Below are positions 52,599 to 60,843 of a stretch of DNA of 64,000 nt, piece by piece (positions within the stretch are counted from its first letter, which is position 1; the number at the start of each line of letters is the position of its first letter). Source of the stretch: Alloprevotella sp. (GTDB lineage: Bacteria; Bacteroidota; Bacteroidia; Bacteroidales; Bacteroidaceae); assembly GCA_017478625.1 (NCBI GenBank), contig JAFVDF010000001.1, positions 1 through 64,000 of the forward strand, in the 5' to 3' direction. The position numbers and the translations under genes were made by a program. The notes below the pieces were generated by a model, which was not told the origin of the DNA, made no database searches, and saw only the letters and a program-made list of their open reading frames with translations.

Positions 52599-53288
52599 TT
52601 AGCGGGCTCTCATGAACGATATCTCGTAGAAACACGGATATGTGTTCGCGTAAGCGTCGGATTGGCCCTCTGTACTGGGAACTATCAGGCGCACGAGTGC
52701 AATTTCCGCCTCTGCGCTGTCTTGTCGGTCTATCTTAATGAAGTTTAGAGGGAACAACCAGCCCGATGGGACGGTCGTGTTGCTGTATAGCGTCTTCATA
52801 ACTCCTGACACAAAGGAGGCGGAGAAAGTTCCGGATGTGTTTTTTATGGTCAGCACCTCCGGGTAGGTCTCGTTCGTTAGGTTATTATTCAGCGATATAA
52901 TAGAATCGGATGCTATGCTATATTCTATGTACCGACACAATACAGTGGCCGTTTCTCCGCGCTTGATCTGTTCGCCGGTCCCCTTACGTACTATTTGCAT
53001 ATATACGCCCGAACCGGAAAACAGGACGTACTCGTTTTCGTCCACATTAGTCACGGAGTCATTTGCCTTAAAGGTCTCTTCTGATATAACCTTTATAGGC
53101 CCTGGCACATTAAGGATATCTTTGTCGGCAATATCGTCGTGAATCCTTACACCGTTTTGGAGAAATGATTCAATCTGTCGCTTTTCACGTTTACGTAGTT
53201 CTGCGTATGAAATGTCGTCATTACAGGCCGTAAACAAGAAACTTGCAGCCAAAGTCAATAAGATGTATTTTGCAAATTTAGTTAGCAT
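52599..53288 (-). CDS. DUF4827 lipoprotein with FKBP-like layout
   Basis: A 229-residue lipoprotein with lipobox FTAC (Cys22). The body resembles Bacteroidetes DUF4827, a family with an FKBP-type prolyl isomerase fold: VYMQIVRKGTGEQIKRGETATVLCRYIEY and the GWLFPLNFI region. Isomerase activity is unproven. It lies in a close-packed minus-strand run, 25 bases after YhcH and 35 bases before tkt. Confidence 0.85.
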   Translation of the reverse strand: MLTKFAKYILLTLAASFLFTACNDDISYAELRKREKRQIESFLQNGVRIHDDIADKDILNVPGPIKVISEETFKANDSVTNVDENEYVLFSGSGVYMQIVRKGTGEQIKRGETATVLCRYIEYSIASDSIISLNNNLTNETYPEVLTIKNTSGTFSASFVSGVMKTLYSNTTVPSGWLFPLNFIKIDRQDSAEAEIALVRLIVPSTEGQSDAYANTYPCFYEISFMRAR

Positions 53289-53313
53289 CAGTTTGTAGTA
53301 TTATGGGATGGAA

Positions 53314-53760
53314 TTACAGTCTTATCTTAGCAATTAGTTTTCTTAGTTTTCCTGTACCTATGATAGGCGCGTGGGCATCTTCGGGGAAGACGATACAGAA
53401 TTGTCCAGGGCTGAGTGTAAAATACTCCGTTGCAGGCGCTGAATAGAGCGCGAAGTCATCAGACTCGTCAAATGGCGCATCAGAATCTCCTAATGTGTTG
53501 ATGTGTCGCCACCCAAACATCTCTTCGCCACTCAAGGGAAAGTGAACATCTATATATGCGCGATGCACTTCAAGTTTCTGCTCCTCCTTTGTTCGAAGTT
53601 CGGCGTCGCTGACGTTAATATACAACAGGTCGCCGTCGAGCACTATCCTACCGGCTTCTACCTTGCTTAGGTCATTAGAACGGATATATTCAAACAGCGC
53701 TTTCAGTTGCGGATGGATTGCATAATAGCGCTCTGCATCGGAAATATGGGCCAAAATCAT
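53314..53760 (-). CDS. yhcH: YhcH/YjgK/YiaL family protein (NanQ-like sialic acid anomerase)
   Basis: A 148-residue cupin-like protein of the DUF386 family. YLNVSDAEL-type and VHRAYIDVHFPLSGEE blocks and the C-terminal FCIVFPEDAHAP with conserved metal ligands are present. In E. coli the YhcH protein (NanQ) speeds interconversion of N-acetylneuraminate anomers. It starts 9 bases after the AGE epimerase stop, which supports a role in sialic acid use. Confidence 0.88.
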   Translation of the reverse strand: MILAHISDAERYYAIHPQLKALFEYIRSNDLSKVEAGRIVLDGDLLYINVSDAELRTKEEQKLEVHRAYIDVHFPLSGEEMFGWRHINTLGDSDAPFDESDDFALYSAPATEYFTLSPGQFCIVFPEDAHAPIIGTGKLRKLIAKIRL

Positions 53761-53769
53761 AGTCGGTAT

Positions 53770-54945
53770 TTATTTACGATTTGCAAGTTCGTCCAAAATT
53801 TTCCAACAGTTCAGCAGACCACGAGGAACGTGGAAACAGCCTTTCCACTTACCGCCTTTCAAAGGCAGAAGCACTTCTCCCTGCCGATTAAGGTAGCCAA
53901 ACCATTCGGGATAATCGGCGTCACGGAAATGTGCCCACGTATAGTTATGAATACGCTCGAACCAATCTAGGCAACGCTTGTCTCCCGTCAGCTGATAGCC
54001 TTTTATGAAGGAAATAAGGGCCTCCAGGTGTACCCACCAGAGTTTTTGATCGAATTCCAGTTCGTGCCGGGGTTTTCCTAAGCGGTCCATAAAATAAAAG
54101 ATACCGCCATATTTTGGATCCCAGCCATATTCGGCTTCTTTCAGGCAGATATCAACGGCTTTCTCAATCAGATCTTGGCGTCCGAGCCGTTTGCCCAAGT
54201 CCATAATAAACCAACAGCTCTCTATCGCGTGGCCAGGATTTAATTTGCGCCCGTCCAGCGAATCTACAAGGCTTCCGTCTTTCGACAACGCCTCTACGAT
54301 AAGTCCCAGCTCAGGCCTGTAGAAAACGTCCAGCACTTCATGGAGGCAGGTGTCTATGGTCTGCTTCAGAAAGTCCGGCGAAAGCAAATGTTCTATCTCC
54401 AGCGCCACGTTACAGAGTATCATGGGGAGGTCGAAAGTCTTTAGCGCACGTGCACCCGGGCTTGCTTTGCTCCACTTTCCCTTAGGGTTGTCCACCTTGG
54501 ACAGTACAATATCAAAAGTGTCCTTTGCTATGCGGGCATATTCCTCATTTCCGGTCGCTTTGGCTAATTGTCCAAACGCAATAACCGCAAATGTGTATGA
54601 AAAGATGTTGTAGGGTTCAACGAGTGGACGGCCTTCTCGGTCAAGTGCAAAGTACCAATTAAGATTTCCATCATGACCGTAGCGTTTTAGAAATTCGGCT
54701 CCCTGCACCGCACAGTCCAGCCACTCTTTTCGTGGCTCTACTTCGTTGTAGAGTTTGGCGAACATCCACACTTCTCGTCCTTGCAACCAAATAAACTTAT
54801 CGGTGTCATAAACAGAACCGTCGCGGTCTAAGCAAGTAAAGTACCCGCCGAACTGCAGGTCTTGCGAATTATTCAACCAAAAAGGGACAACGCGGTCCAG
54901 AAGCTCCGAACGATATTGTTCGGCCAATGCTTTGAAGTCTGCCAT
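53770..54945 (-). CDS. N-acylglucosamine 2-epimerase (AGE/renin-binding protein family)
   Basis: A 391-residue (alpha/alpha)6-barrel epimerase. FWLNNSQDLQFGGYFTCLDRDG, KFIWLQGREVWMFAKLY and the late GCFHVPRGL match the renin-binding protein/AGE branch rather than cellobiose epimerases. It should convert N-acetylmannosamine, released by NanA, to N-acetylglucosamine; Bacteroides fragilis uses an AGE-type NanE for this. It lies with yhcH and is about 6 kb from nanA. The start fits family N-termini. Confidence 0.92.
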   Translation of the reverse strand: MADFKALAEQYRSELLDRVVPFWLNNSQDLQFGGYFTCLDRDGSVYDTDKFIWLQGREVWMFAKLYNEVEPRKEWLDCAVQGAEFLKRYGHDGNLNWYFALDREGRPLVEPYNIFSYTFAVIAFGQLAKATGNEEYARIAKDTFDIVLSKVDNPKGKWSKASPGARALKTFDLPMILCNVALEIEHLLSPDFLKQTIDTCLHEVLDVFYRPELGLIVEALSKDGSLVDSLDGRKLNPGHAIESCWFIMDLGKRLGRQDLIEKAVDICLKEAEYGWDPKYGGIFYFMDRLGKPRHELEFDQKLWWVHLEALISFIKGYQLTGDKRCLDWFERIHNYTWAHFRDADYPEWFGYLNRQGEVLLPLKGGKWKGCFHVPRGLLNCWKILDELANRK

Positions 54946-54991
54946 AATCGTATCAGTCGATAGATTCTACGAATCTGTTCAAAATATTATG

Positions 54992-54999
54992 CAAAAATA
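54992..54999 (-). promoter_or_regulatory. Candidate -7 element for the AGE-yhcH-DUF4827-tkt-rpiB run
   Basis: TATTTTTG on the minus strand matches TAnnTTTG, 47 bases before the AGE start at 54945. No clear -33 TTG at the standard distance. Confidence 0.45.
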
Positions 55000-55017
55000 A
55001 TACAAATTCTTATGTGC

Positions 55018-55048
55018 TTTGCCATTTAATGGAGATTTAGCAACTTTG
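55018..55048 (+). promoter_or_regulatory. Candidate promoter of the 55072-57688 genes
   Basis: TTTG (55018-55021), 19 nt, then CAACTTTG (55041-55048), one mismatch from TAnnTTTG. It ends 23 bases before the ATG at 55072. Confidence 0.55.
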
Positions 55049-55071
55049 TAAAGTTAAAAAATCCTATTTCT

Positions 55072-55575
55072 ATGCGTAATCTGTTCCTTACTCTCTTTCG
55101 TGTGTTGATAGTATTGGCCGCTTTGGCCGGACTGGCTTGGGCTTTTTCTGCTCAAGACTCCTTCGTTTTTGGTGTCGTATTCGGTTTCGCTATAGGCTTA
55201 TTCTTATTGTCTTTTGTGCGGTTTAAGACGCCGAAAAATGCGGAAGAGTCTGCTGAATCTACTATTGAGGATACGATTTCCCAACTTGGAGAGCCAGATC
55301 GCATAATAGTGGTCAATCCTATGCGCGGAGTTGAGCCCGACGGGGCTATTCTACTTTATCTTGCCGAGGATCTGTTTGTCTATGACAATATGCAGATTCA
55401 GCGTAAGTCCGTGCGCGATGTGACGGTCAATAATGCAGCTGTGGCATTTACCCCAGAGGCCTATCAGGTCAATATCGTGACAAACTCACAGACTTATCAT
55501 ATTTTTACGGGCAACGATATAGGATGGGCCCGCAACGTACTTGACCAGATCCGGGAAGCACTTGTGGCCGAATAG
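55072..55575 (+). CDS. Membrane protein of unknown function with C-terminal beta domain
   Basis: A 167-residue protein with two membrane spans (about 3-24 and 28-48) and a soluble C-terminal half (about 75-165) predicted as mostly beta strand (RIIVVNPMRGVEPDG, AILLYLAEDLFVYD, YQVNIVTNSQTYHIFTG), reminiscent of a small PH-like domain. No known family is recognised. It is followed 25 bases later by an acyltransferase gene and likely shares its transcript. Confidence 0.72.
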   Translation: MRNLFLTLFRVLIVLAALAGLAWAFSAQDSFVFGVVFGFAIGLFLLSFVRFKTPKNAEESAESTIEDTISQLGEPDRIIVVNPMRGVEPDGAILLYLAEDLFVYDNMQIQRKSVRDVTVNNAAVAFTPEAYQVNIVTNSQTYHIFTGNDIGWARNVLDQIREALVAE

Positions 55576-55600
55576 TATTCCCAGAACAACCTACCTCCTT

Positions 55601-56707
55601 ATGGCCTTATTTACAGACTCTAAGCCCCACTTTGATACGCTTGACGGATTGCGAGGCATAGCCGCACTAGTGGTAATCTTCTACCATCTATACGAATGTT
55701 TCTCCGCCTCGCCAGTCAGCCATGGCTACTTGGCGGTTGATTTCTTTTTTGTGCTTTCCGGTTTCGTTATAGGCTATGCCTATGATGACCGTTGGCAGAA
55801 AGGTTTCACTGTCGGCCAGTTTCTTCGTCGCAGGCTGATTCGCCTTCACCCAATGGTCCTGATTGGCGCTATAATCGGGGCCATCACATTCATCGCGAAC
55901 GGTAGCGAAAGATGGGACGGCTCGCACGTTGGCATAGGTTTTGTCATGCTGGCTATGCTTTGTACGATGCTGATGGTGCCTGCAATGCCTGGGTCGGCTT
56001 ATGATGTGCGTGGTAACACCGAGATATTTCCCTTGAATGGACCGACCTGGTCACTTTTTTTCGAATACATTGGAAATGTGCTGTATGTGCTTCTGTTGCG
56101 TAGGCTCTCTACGTTGCTTTTAGGTCTCTTGGCGGTGCTTACAGGAGCGGGTTTGCTGACCGTCGCCTTATTGAATGGACATACAGCTTTTGGATGGTCG
56201 TTCGCAGATGGGGGCTTCTGGCTCGGACTCCTGCACATGCTCTTCCCTTACACGGTCGGAATGTGGATGGCGCGTGTCTTCCGACTTCGCCCGGTAAGGG
56301 GCGCATTTTGGTGGTGCGCACTTGCGATTGTACTGGTGGCTTGTGTGCCTCCATTGGGAGGAGAAACAAGTCTGTGGCATAATGGATTGTTTGAAGCCGT
56401 CTGCATCCTTTTCCTTTTTCCCCTATTAGTGTGGCTGGGTGCATCTGATGCCACAACAAGCAGGCCTATGCAGTTGGCCTGTCGTACGCTCGGAAATCTC
56501 TCCTATCCCCTCTATCTGGTTCATTATCCCTTTATGTATCTCTTCTATGCCTATATTGGCTTCGATGGAGACCTTGTACCAGTGGAAAGGATGTCTGAAG
56601 TCTGGCCCGTGGGCCTTGTCGTGATTGCAGGGTGCCTCGCGTTGGCGTGGTTGCTTCTCCAGTTTTATGATATCCCTGTGCGCCGCTGGCTCTCAAAGCG
56701 GCTGTGA
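55601..56707 (+). CDS. Acyltransferase family 3 (OafA/NodX-type) membrane protein
   Basis: A 368-residue integral membrane O-acyltransferase. FDTLDGLRGIAALVVIFYHL carries the conserved Arg and His of the family, and VDFFFVLSGFVIGY, RLIRLHPM, FPLNGPTWSLFFEY and LVHYPFMYLF follow across about ten spans. Relatives acetylate or succinylate surface glycans, LPS or peptidoglycan; the target here is unknown. The start at 55601 places the family motif near residue 15. Confidence 0.92.
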   Translation: MALFTDSKPHFDTLDGLRGIAALVVIFYHLYECFSASPVSHGYLAVDFFFVLSGFVIGYAYDDRWQKGFTVGQFLRRRLIRLHPMVLIGAIIGAITFIANGSERWDGSHVGIGFVMLAMLCTMLMVPAMPGSAYDVRGNTEIFPLNGPTWSLFFEYIGNVLYVLLLRRLSTLLLGLLAVLTGAGLLTVALLNGHTAFGWSFADGGFWLGLLHMLFPYTVGMWMARVFRLRPVRGAFWWCALAIVLVACVPPLGGETSLWHNGLFEAVCILFLFPLLVWLGASDATTSRPMQLACRTLGNLSYPLYLVHYPFMYLFYAYIGFDGDLVPVERMSEVWPVGLVVIAGCLALAWLLLQFYDIPVRRWLSKRL

Positions 56708-56749
56708 CCAATCCGCATCTGGTAATGGGTAAAAGTATTTATTCTATAT

Positions 56750-57688
56750 ATGGAAAGCAATATTATTAAGCGCAACCGGCCTGCTGCAACGGTGCTGAAA
56801 GAGTTTGCAGAAAGGAAACGTGGTAAGGTCATAAAAGCAAGGCACGAACTTCGGGAACGTTTTCCCTATCTGGATTGGCCTTTACAGAAAGGCATTTTGT
56901 TGGCTCATATAGCAAGTCACCTAAACGACCGCCGTTGGGCCTACCAGCAACTATACAACTTTTGGGATGACGCCTTCATTCAGCCTATCCAGCAGGCTTG
57001 GGAAGAGCATAAAGACCCTGAATGTTCGTGGTGCATAATCAAGCATTTTTCTCCTTCGTATCTCTTGGCTCATCAGGACGAGTTGCTGATAGACAAGAGC
57101 GCCAGCGGCACTTCTCGGAATTATTTTCATCTCTGTTTGCGCCTGATTCAGGTGCCGGACTTCGAGGTGTGCGACGATTTGTTGGACGACTATGACTGTC
57201 TGGTAATTCATTCTCGTCGTAAGGAGCATTTGCCTGCCAACCTCCTTATGCCACGCTTTTATCGCCTTATAGGTATGCATTGTTTAACCGCAGGGGTGAC
57301 TGATTTGAGAAACTGGTTCAAAATGGAGAAAGATGAATCGCCTAGTTTCAAACTCTTGCCTAGCGCAAATTCTGTGCTGCGTGAATCGAAGTCTGTGGCA
57401 GATGCAGACGGCCTTAGGCTTGTTGAAGATTGGGAACTGAAGGTACTTCGAGATATGGGCGAATCGGAGGCTTGGGACTTAATTGAGAGTTCAGATTATA
57501 CCCCCTTTGAGCGTTACCGTCATGCAAGAGAACTACTAGTCCACTGTATCAATCAGAATCTGCCCGACGAGTATAGGAGAAGACCACTTCCCCCAACAGA
57601 TAATCCAGATGTGGGCAGATTACTCTCTGACCTCAACATGGAAGTGCAAGAAAAACAGTTTTGGTCTGATTCGTTTTATGAATTTTAA
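56750..57688 (+). CDS. Hypothetical soluble protein
   Basis: A 312-residue, mainly helical, charged protein with no signal peptide, membrane span or known motif. WPLQKGILLAHIASHLNDRRWAYQQLY and CSWCIIKHFSPSYLL are notable blocks. Its length, codon use and position 42 bases after the acyltransferase gene support it as real. I do not recognise a family. Palindrome array 4 follows about 120 bases later. Confidence 0.75.
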   Translation: MESNIIKRNRPAATVLKEFAERKRGKVIKARHELRERFPYLDWPLQKGILLAHIASHLNDRRWAYQQLYNFWDDAFIQPIQQAWEEHKDPECSWCIIKHFSPSYLLAHQDELLIDKSASGTSRNYFHLCLRLIQVPDFEVCDDLLDDYDCLVIHSRRKEHLPANLLMPRFYRLIGMHCLTAGVTDLRNWFKMEKDESPSFKLLPSANSVLRESKSVADADGLRLVEDWELKVLRDMGESEAWDLIESSDYTPFERYRHARELLVHCINQNLPDEYRRRPLPPTDNPDVGRLLSDLNMEVQEKQFWSDSFYEF

Positions 57689-57808
57689 TATTGAAAGTAT
57701 CTGTTGAACAAATTATAGTTATAGTCCTATTGTTCAGTGTGATTATTGTATAAAGAATATGGCAAAATGCCTTATGTAATCTCCTTGTCCGACAGACCTT
57801 TTTTTGAG

Positions 57809-57863
57809 TTCACAATGTGAAATATGCGTTTCACACTGTGAAATTTGAATTTCACAGTGTGAA
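57809..57863. repeat. Triple palindrome array 4 (21-bp period)
   Basis: TTCACAATGTGAA (57809-57821, one central change), TTCACACTGTGAA (57830-57842), TTCACAGTGTGAA (57851-57863). Starts are 21 bp apart, with spacers ATATGCGT and ATTTGAAT. The outer flanks are GAG and CTAG. It lies between the convergent hypothetical gene (stop 57688) and the symporter gene (stop 57971). Confidence 0.95.
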
Positions 57864-57970
57864 CTAGAGAATGCACCTATTCAATGAGAGAAAATCTCCC
57901 TTCTCTGCATTGTGGTGAATATGCTGTTGAGGTACAGGTGCCCCGAATGGGTGGAGCCAATTATAGCCTG

Positions 57971-60550
57971 CTATTCTTGGGGCCTTGTCTTCCAGGTAAG
58001 CCCCTGTTGTGCGGTTCGTTGTGGCCATATATAGGACAGGAGCAAGGCTACAATCACGCTTACCGCCATTGAAACGAAGCCGAAGAGCAAGAAGCTGGCT
58101 GGAGTGCAGAAGTTCATCCACATGACCACTGCCGTACCGACACAGAAGCCTATCAGTGCGGCTCTGCTCCCTATACACGGGAAGAAAATGCCCATCATAA
58201 AGAGACCTCCGATACCGCCACTGAGTAAGCCCAGTATGGTGTTGAAATAATCAAGCAGGCTTTGGATATCTACCATAGCCATAAGAATGGCTATAAGCAT
58301 GCCGACAACGCCTGCAATAATACCCGCATAACGGGCCACCCTTACCTGTCCCGATTCACTTATACGGCGGAATCGGCCCCAGAAGTCCACGGTAAATGCG
58401 GTAGATATAGAATTGATATTAGAGGCAATGGTACTCATAGTGGCCGCAAATACAGCAGCAATCAACAGGCCTGCCAATCCGGCCGGTAGTTGGCTCATCA
58501 TAAAGAAGGGGAATATGGCGTCCGTCTTCTGCATGGTCATATCCATAGTGGCCGGATGCGTCTTGAAGAAAGTATAGAGTCCAGTGCCAATAGTAAAGAA
58601 CGCAATCGTTACTACGACGCTCATAAGGCCGTTAGTAAGTATGCCACGTGCCGCACTCTTCTCGTCTTTTGTGGTAAGATAGCGCTGAATGACAGTCTGG
58701 TCGGAGGTGTAGGAAATAAGGTTGTTTGCCAATCCTCCCAGGATGACCACCCAGAATGTAGCACTCTTCCAGTCGAAACTCCAGACAAACATGCGAAATT
58801 TATCATTGTCTGTGGCGATTTGCCAAAAGTCGCTGGCGCCATGTTCTCCCGTGTTGAGAATCAGATATACTGCGGCCAAAATCGCACCGCCTACCAAAAT
58901 TATGCCCTGTATGACATCGCCCCATACAACGGCTTCCACTCCACCCATCGTGCAGTAAACAATCGTTATAACGGCCATCAGTACGATACAGATATAGATG
59001 TTGATTCCCGTAACGGCTGTCATAGCCAACGACGGTAGGAAAATCACCAAGGCAGTACGCGCCACCATAAATACGATAAATAGGAGCGATGCCATAAAGC
59101 GTGTAGCGTAGTTAAAGCGTCGTTCCAGATATTCGTAGGCCGTAGTAACATTCAGCCGTCTGAAGAATGGTAGATAATAGACTATTACAGGAAAAGATAC
59201 CAACAATATGCAGATCTGCATCGGATAATAGGTCCAATCCGTGGCATAGGCCTTGGCAGGGATGCTCATATAGGTAATGGCAGAAAGCATAGTGGCAAAG
59301 ATACTGATACCTGCTGCCCACCACGGTATGCGGCCTCCACCTTTGAAAAAGTCCTCCCCACCCTGCTGGCGGCGCATAAAGTACACTCCCAGCATAATCA
59401 TACCCAACAGGTAGAGTAATAATACGGCCCAGTTGAGCCAGCCGAAACGGGCTGTGTAGGTCATCTGGACGTCGGTCACGGTGTTAGCGCGTACTCCAGG
59501 CTTCTCTTCCCCGTTTACAAGTACCCAATGAATTTGTCCGAGGTTGTCCTTGACAGATACGACACCGGCACCGGCACGGGCCAGAAGAGAATCGCCAGAG
59601 ATGCTGGTCCAAGCGTCTGTTACTGTACTGTAAACTGCGATTTCATCGTTAAAATGATACCACGCTACAGGATGCGTCAGGTAATCGGACTGAGGCTCTT
59701 GAATAGCCGATTCAAAAATATCTTTATTGACACCGCCAAAAAGTAGGATGTGTCCGCAACCGCTGGGTACGGCAGTAGCACCTACGAATGTTCCGTTATG
59801 TGCACTGATGGTTTGCCATACACCTGTTTTCAGGTTATAAGTCAGTCCATCGGTATGAGCCAGCTTTTTGACAGGATCATAGCCTCCGAATACATACAAC
59901 TGGGGTCCCAGCGCAGCGCTCTGTATGGTAGCACTGGGTTGCACCCGCAAATCGCCGGGAAAGTCGGTCAGACGCTCCCACCCCTTTGAGGTGTCAGGAT
60001 AGCGCAAGCGGAAAAAACCATTTTGGCCAACTCCGTCAGTTTGTCCACCCACGATATAGATATATCCATCGCCATAAGCTCCCGCCATCTGGTCTAAGCC
60101 GATGGGAAGTGCCGGCAGATCTTTCTGCTCAAGGTTTCCATTCTTATATTGTATAAGGAAAACGGACGATTCGCTCTTCAGACCGTCTGACGTACCGCCG
60201 ATGCAGACTAATCCGTCCGACACATTGACGCATACACCATAGGCCAGCGGACGGGCCAGCGTACCAATCTTTTTCCACCCACTATTCTCGAGCAGATTGG
60301 GAAGGATATATATGTCGTCGTAAAAGACCTTCTGTCCACCTTCTGCGGCGGGAGTGTCGGGAAAGTTGCACCCACCAGCCACCAGAATGGCATTGTCAAT
60401 CTGTCCGACAAAGGGAGCGGAAACACCCTGTGTTCCATTGACGGAGAGATTGGGCAAAGTTTTTATAAGAAGGTCATTAAATCGTTGGTCCTGCGCACTT
60501 ACAGAAATTGTCATCAACGCAACAAGGAGGAGGAATAGTGTTTTTTTCAT
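57971..60550 (-). CDS. Fusion of a NanM-like mutarotase (Kelch propeller) with a sodium:solute symporter
   Basis: The 859-residue protein has a signal peptide (cleaved near VSAQ), a six-bladed Kelch-type propeller (about 25-375: ILVAGGCNFPDTP, YIYIVGGQTDG, YVFGGYDP, ILLFGGVN), and then a 13-span SSS symporter from about residue 395 (FKGGGRIPWWAAGISIFATMLSAITYMS, VVWGDVIQGIILVGG). The propeller resembles the cyclically permuted sialic acid mutarotases (NanM/YjhT). With nanA upstream, it probably anomerises sialic acid in the periplasm and imports it with Na+. Transport specificity is inference. No terminator is clear after it. Confidence 0.9.
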   Translation of the reverse strand: MKKTLFLLLVALMTISVSAQDQRFNDLLIKTLPNLSVNGTQGVSAPFVGQIDNAILVAGGCNFPDTPAAEGGQKVFYDDIYILPNLLENSGWKKIGTLARPLAYGVCVNVSDGLVCIGGTSDGLKSESSVFLIQYKNGNLEQKDLPALPIGLDQMAGAYGDGYIYIVGGQTDGVGQNGFFRLRYPDTSKGWERLTDFPGDLRVQPSATIQSAALGPQLYVFGGYDPVKKLAHTDGLTYNLKTGVWQTISAHNGTFVGATAVPSGCGHILLFGGVNKDIFESAIQEPQSDYLTHPVAWYHFNDEIAVYSTVTDAWTSISGDSLLARAGAGVVSVKDNLGQIHWVLVNGEEKPGVRANTVTDVQMTYTARFGWLNWAVLLLYLLGMIMLGVYFMRRQQGGEDFFKGGGRIPWWAAGISIFATMLSAITYMSIPAKAYATDWTYYPMQICILLVSFPVIVYYLPFFRRLNVTTAYEYLERRFNYATRFMASLLFIVFMVARTALVIFLPSLAMTAVTGINIYICIVLMAVITIVYCTMGGVEAVVWGDVIQGIILVGGAILAAVYLILNTGEHGASDFWQIATDNDKFRMFVWSFDWKSATFWVVILGGLANNLISYTSDQTVIQRYLTTKDEKSAARGILTNGLMSVVVTIAFFTIGTGLYTFFKTHPATMDMTMQKTDAIFPFFMMSQLPAGLAGLLIAAVFAATMSTIASNINSISTAFTVDFWGRFRRISESGQVRVARYAGIIAGVVGMLIAILMAMVDIQSLLDYFNTILGLLSGGIGGLFMMGIFFPCIGSRAALIGFCVGTAVVMWMNFCTPASFLLFGFVSMAVSVIVALLLSYIWPQRTAQQGLTWKTRPQE

Positions 60551-60566
60551 AGTGGATAAATTTTTA

Positions 60567-60574
60567 CAAATTTA
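60567..60574 (-). promoter_or_regulatory. Candidate -7 element of the NanM-symporter gene
   Basis: TAAATTTG on the minus strand matches TAnnTTTG exactly, 17 bases before the start at 60550. Since a terminator precedes it, the gene probably needs its own promoter. The -33 box is unclear. Confidence 0.45.
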
Positions 60575-60638
60575 TGATATTTATTCTGATTTTTCGTATG
60601 TCTCCTTTGATTTGTCGTATATGCTAACGGAGCGAAAT

Positions 60639-60675
60639 CCTAAGCCGTAGTCAAGGAAAGACAACATGGCTTAGG
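60639..60675. other. Inverted repeat upstream of the NanM-symporter promoter
   Basis: CCTAAGCC (60639-60646) and GGCTTAGG (60668-60675) form a perfect 8-bp inverted repeat around 21 bases, with partly matching flanks (AAT, ATT). It lies upstream of the putative -7 box and could be an operator or a remnant. Confidence 0.5.
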
Positions 60676-60792
60676 CGCAGGATTATGGAGTATGCCGGCG
60701 GGCAATAGTATTTCCACAAAGTATATAAAGAACACTTTCTGTGGTACTTACAGAATCTCAAGAAAGCATTATACTGTGGTAAGCGTGCATAG

Positions 60793-60827
60793 AAAAAGGA
60801 CCGTGCAGTACAACTGTACGGTCCTTT
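60793..60827 (-). terminator. Rho-independent terminator after nanA
   Basis: On the minus strand AAAGGACCGTACAGT pairs with ACTGCACGGTCCTTT (60795-60827), one G-U pair, short loop, then TTTC. It lies 17 bases after the nanA stop. Confidence 0.85.
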
Positions 60828-60843
60828 ATGATTATCCGCTGAA

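Noticed and set aside
58490..59038. 182-codon plus-strand frame opposite the symporter
   Set aside because: Shadow of the SSS domain; composition rich in His, Asn and Tyr with no known domain.
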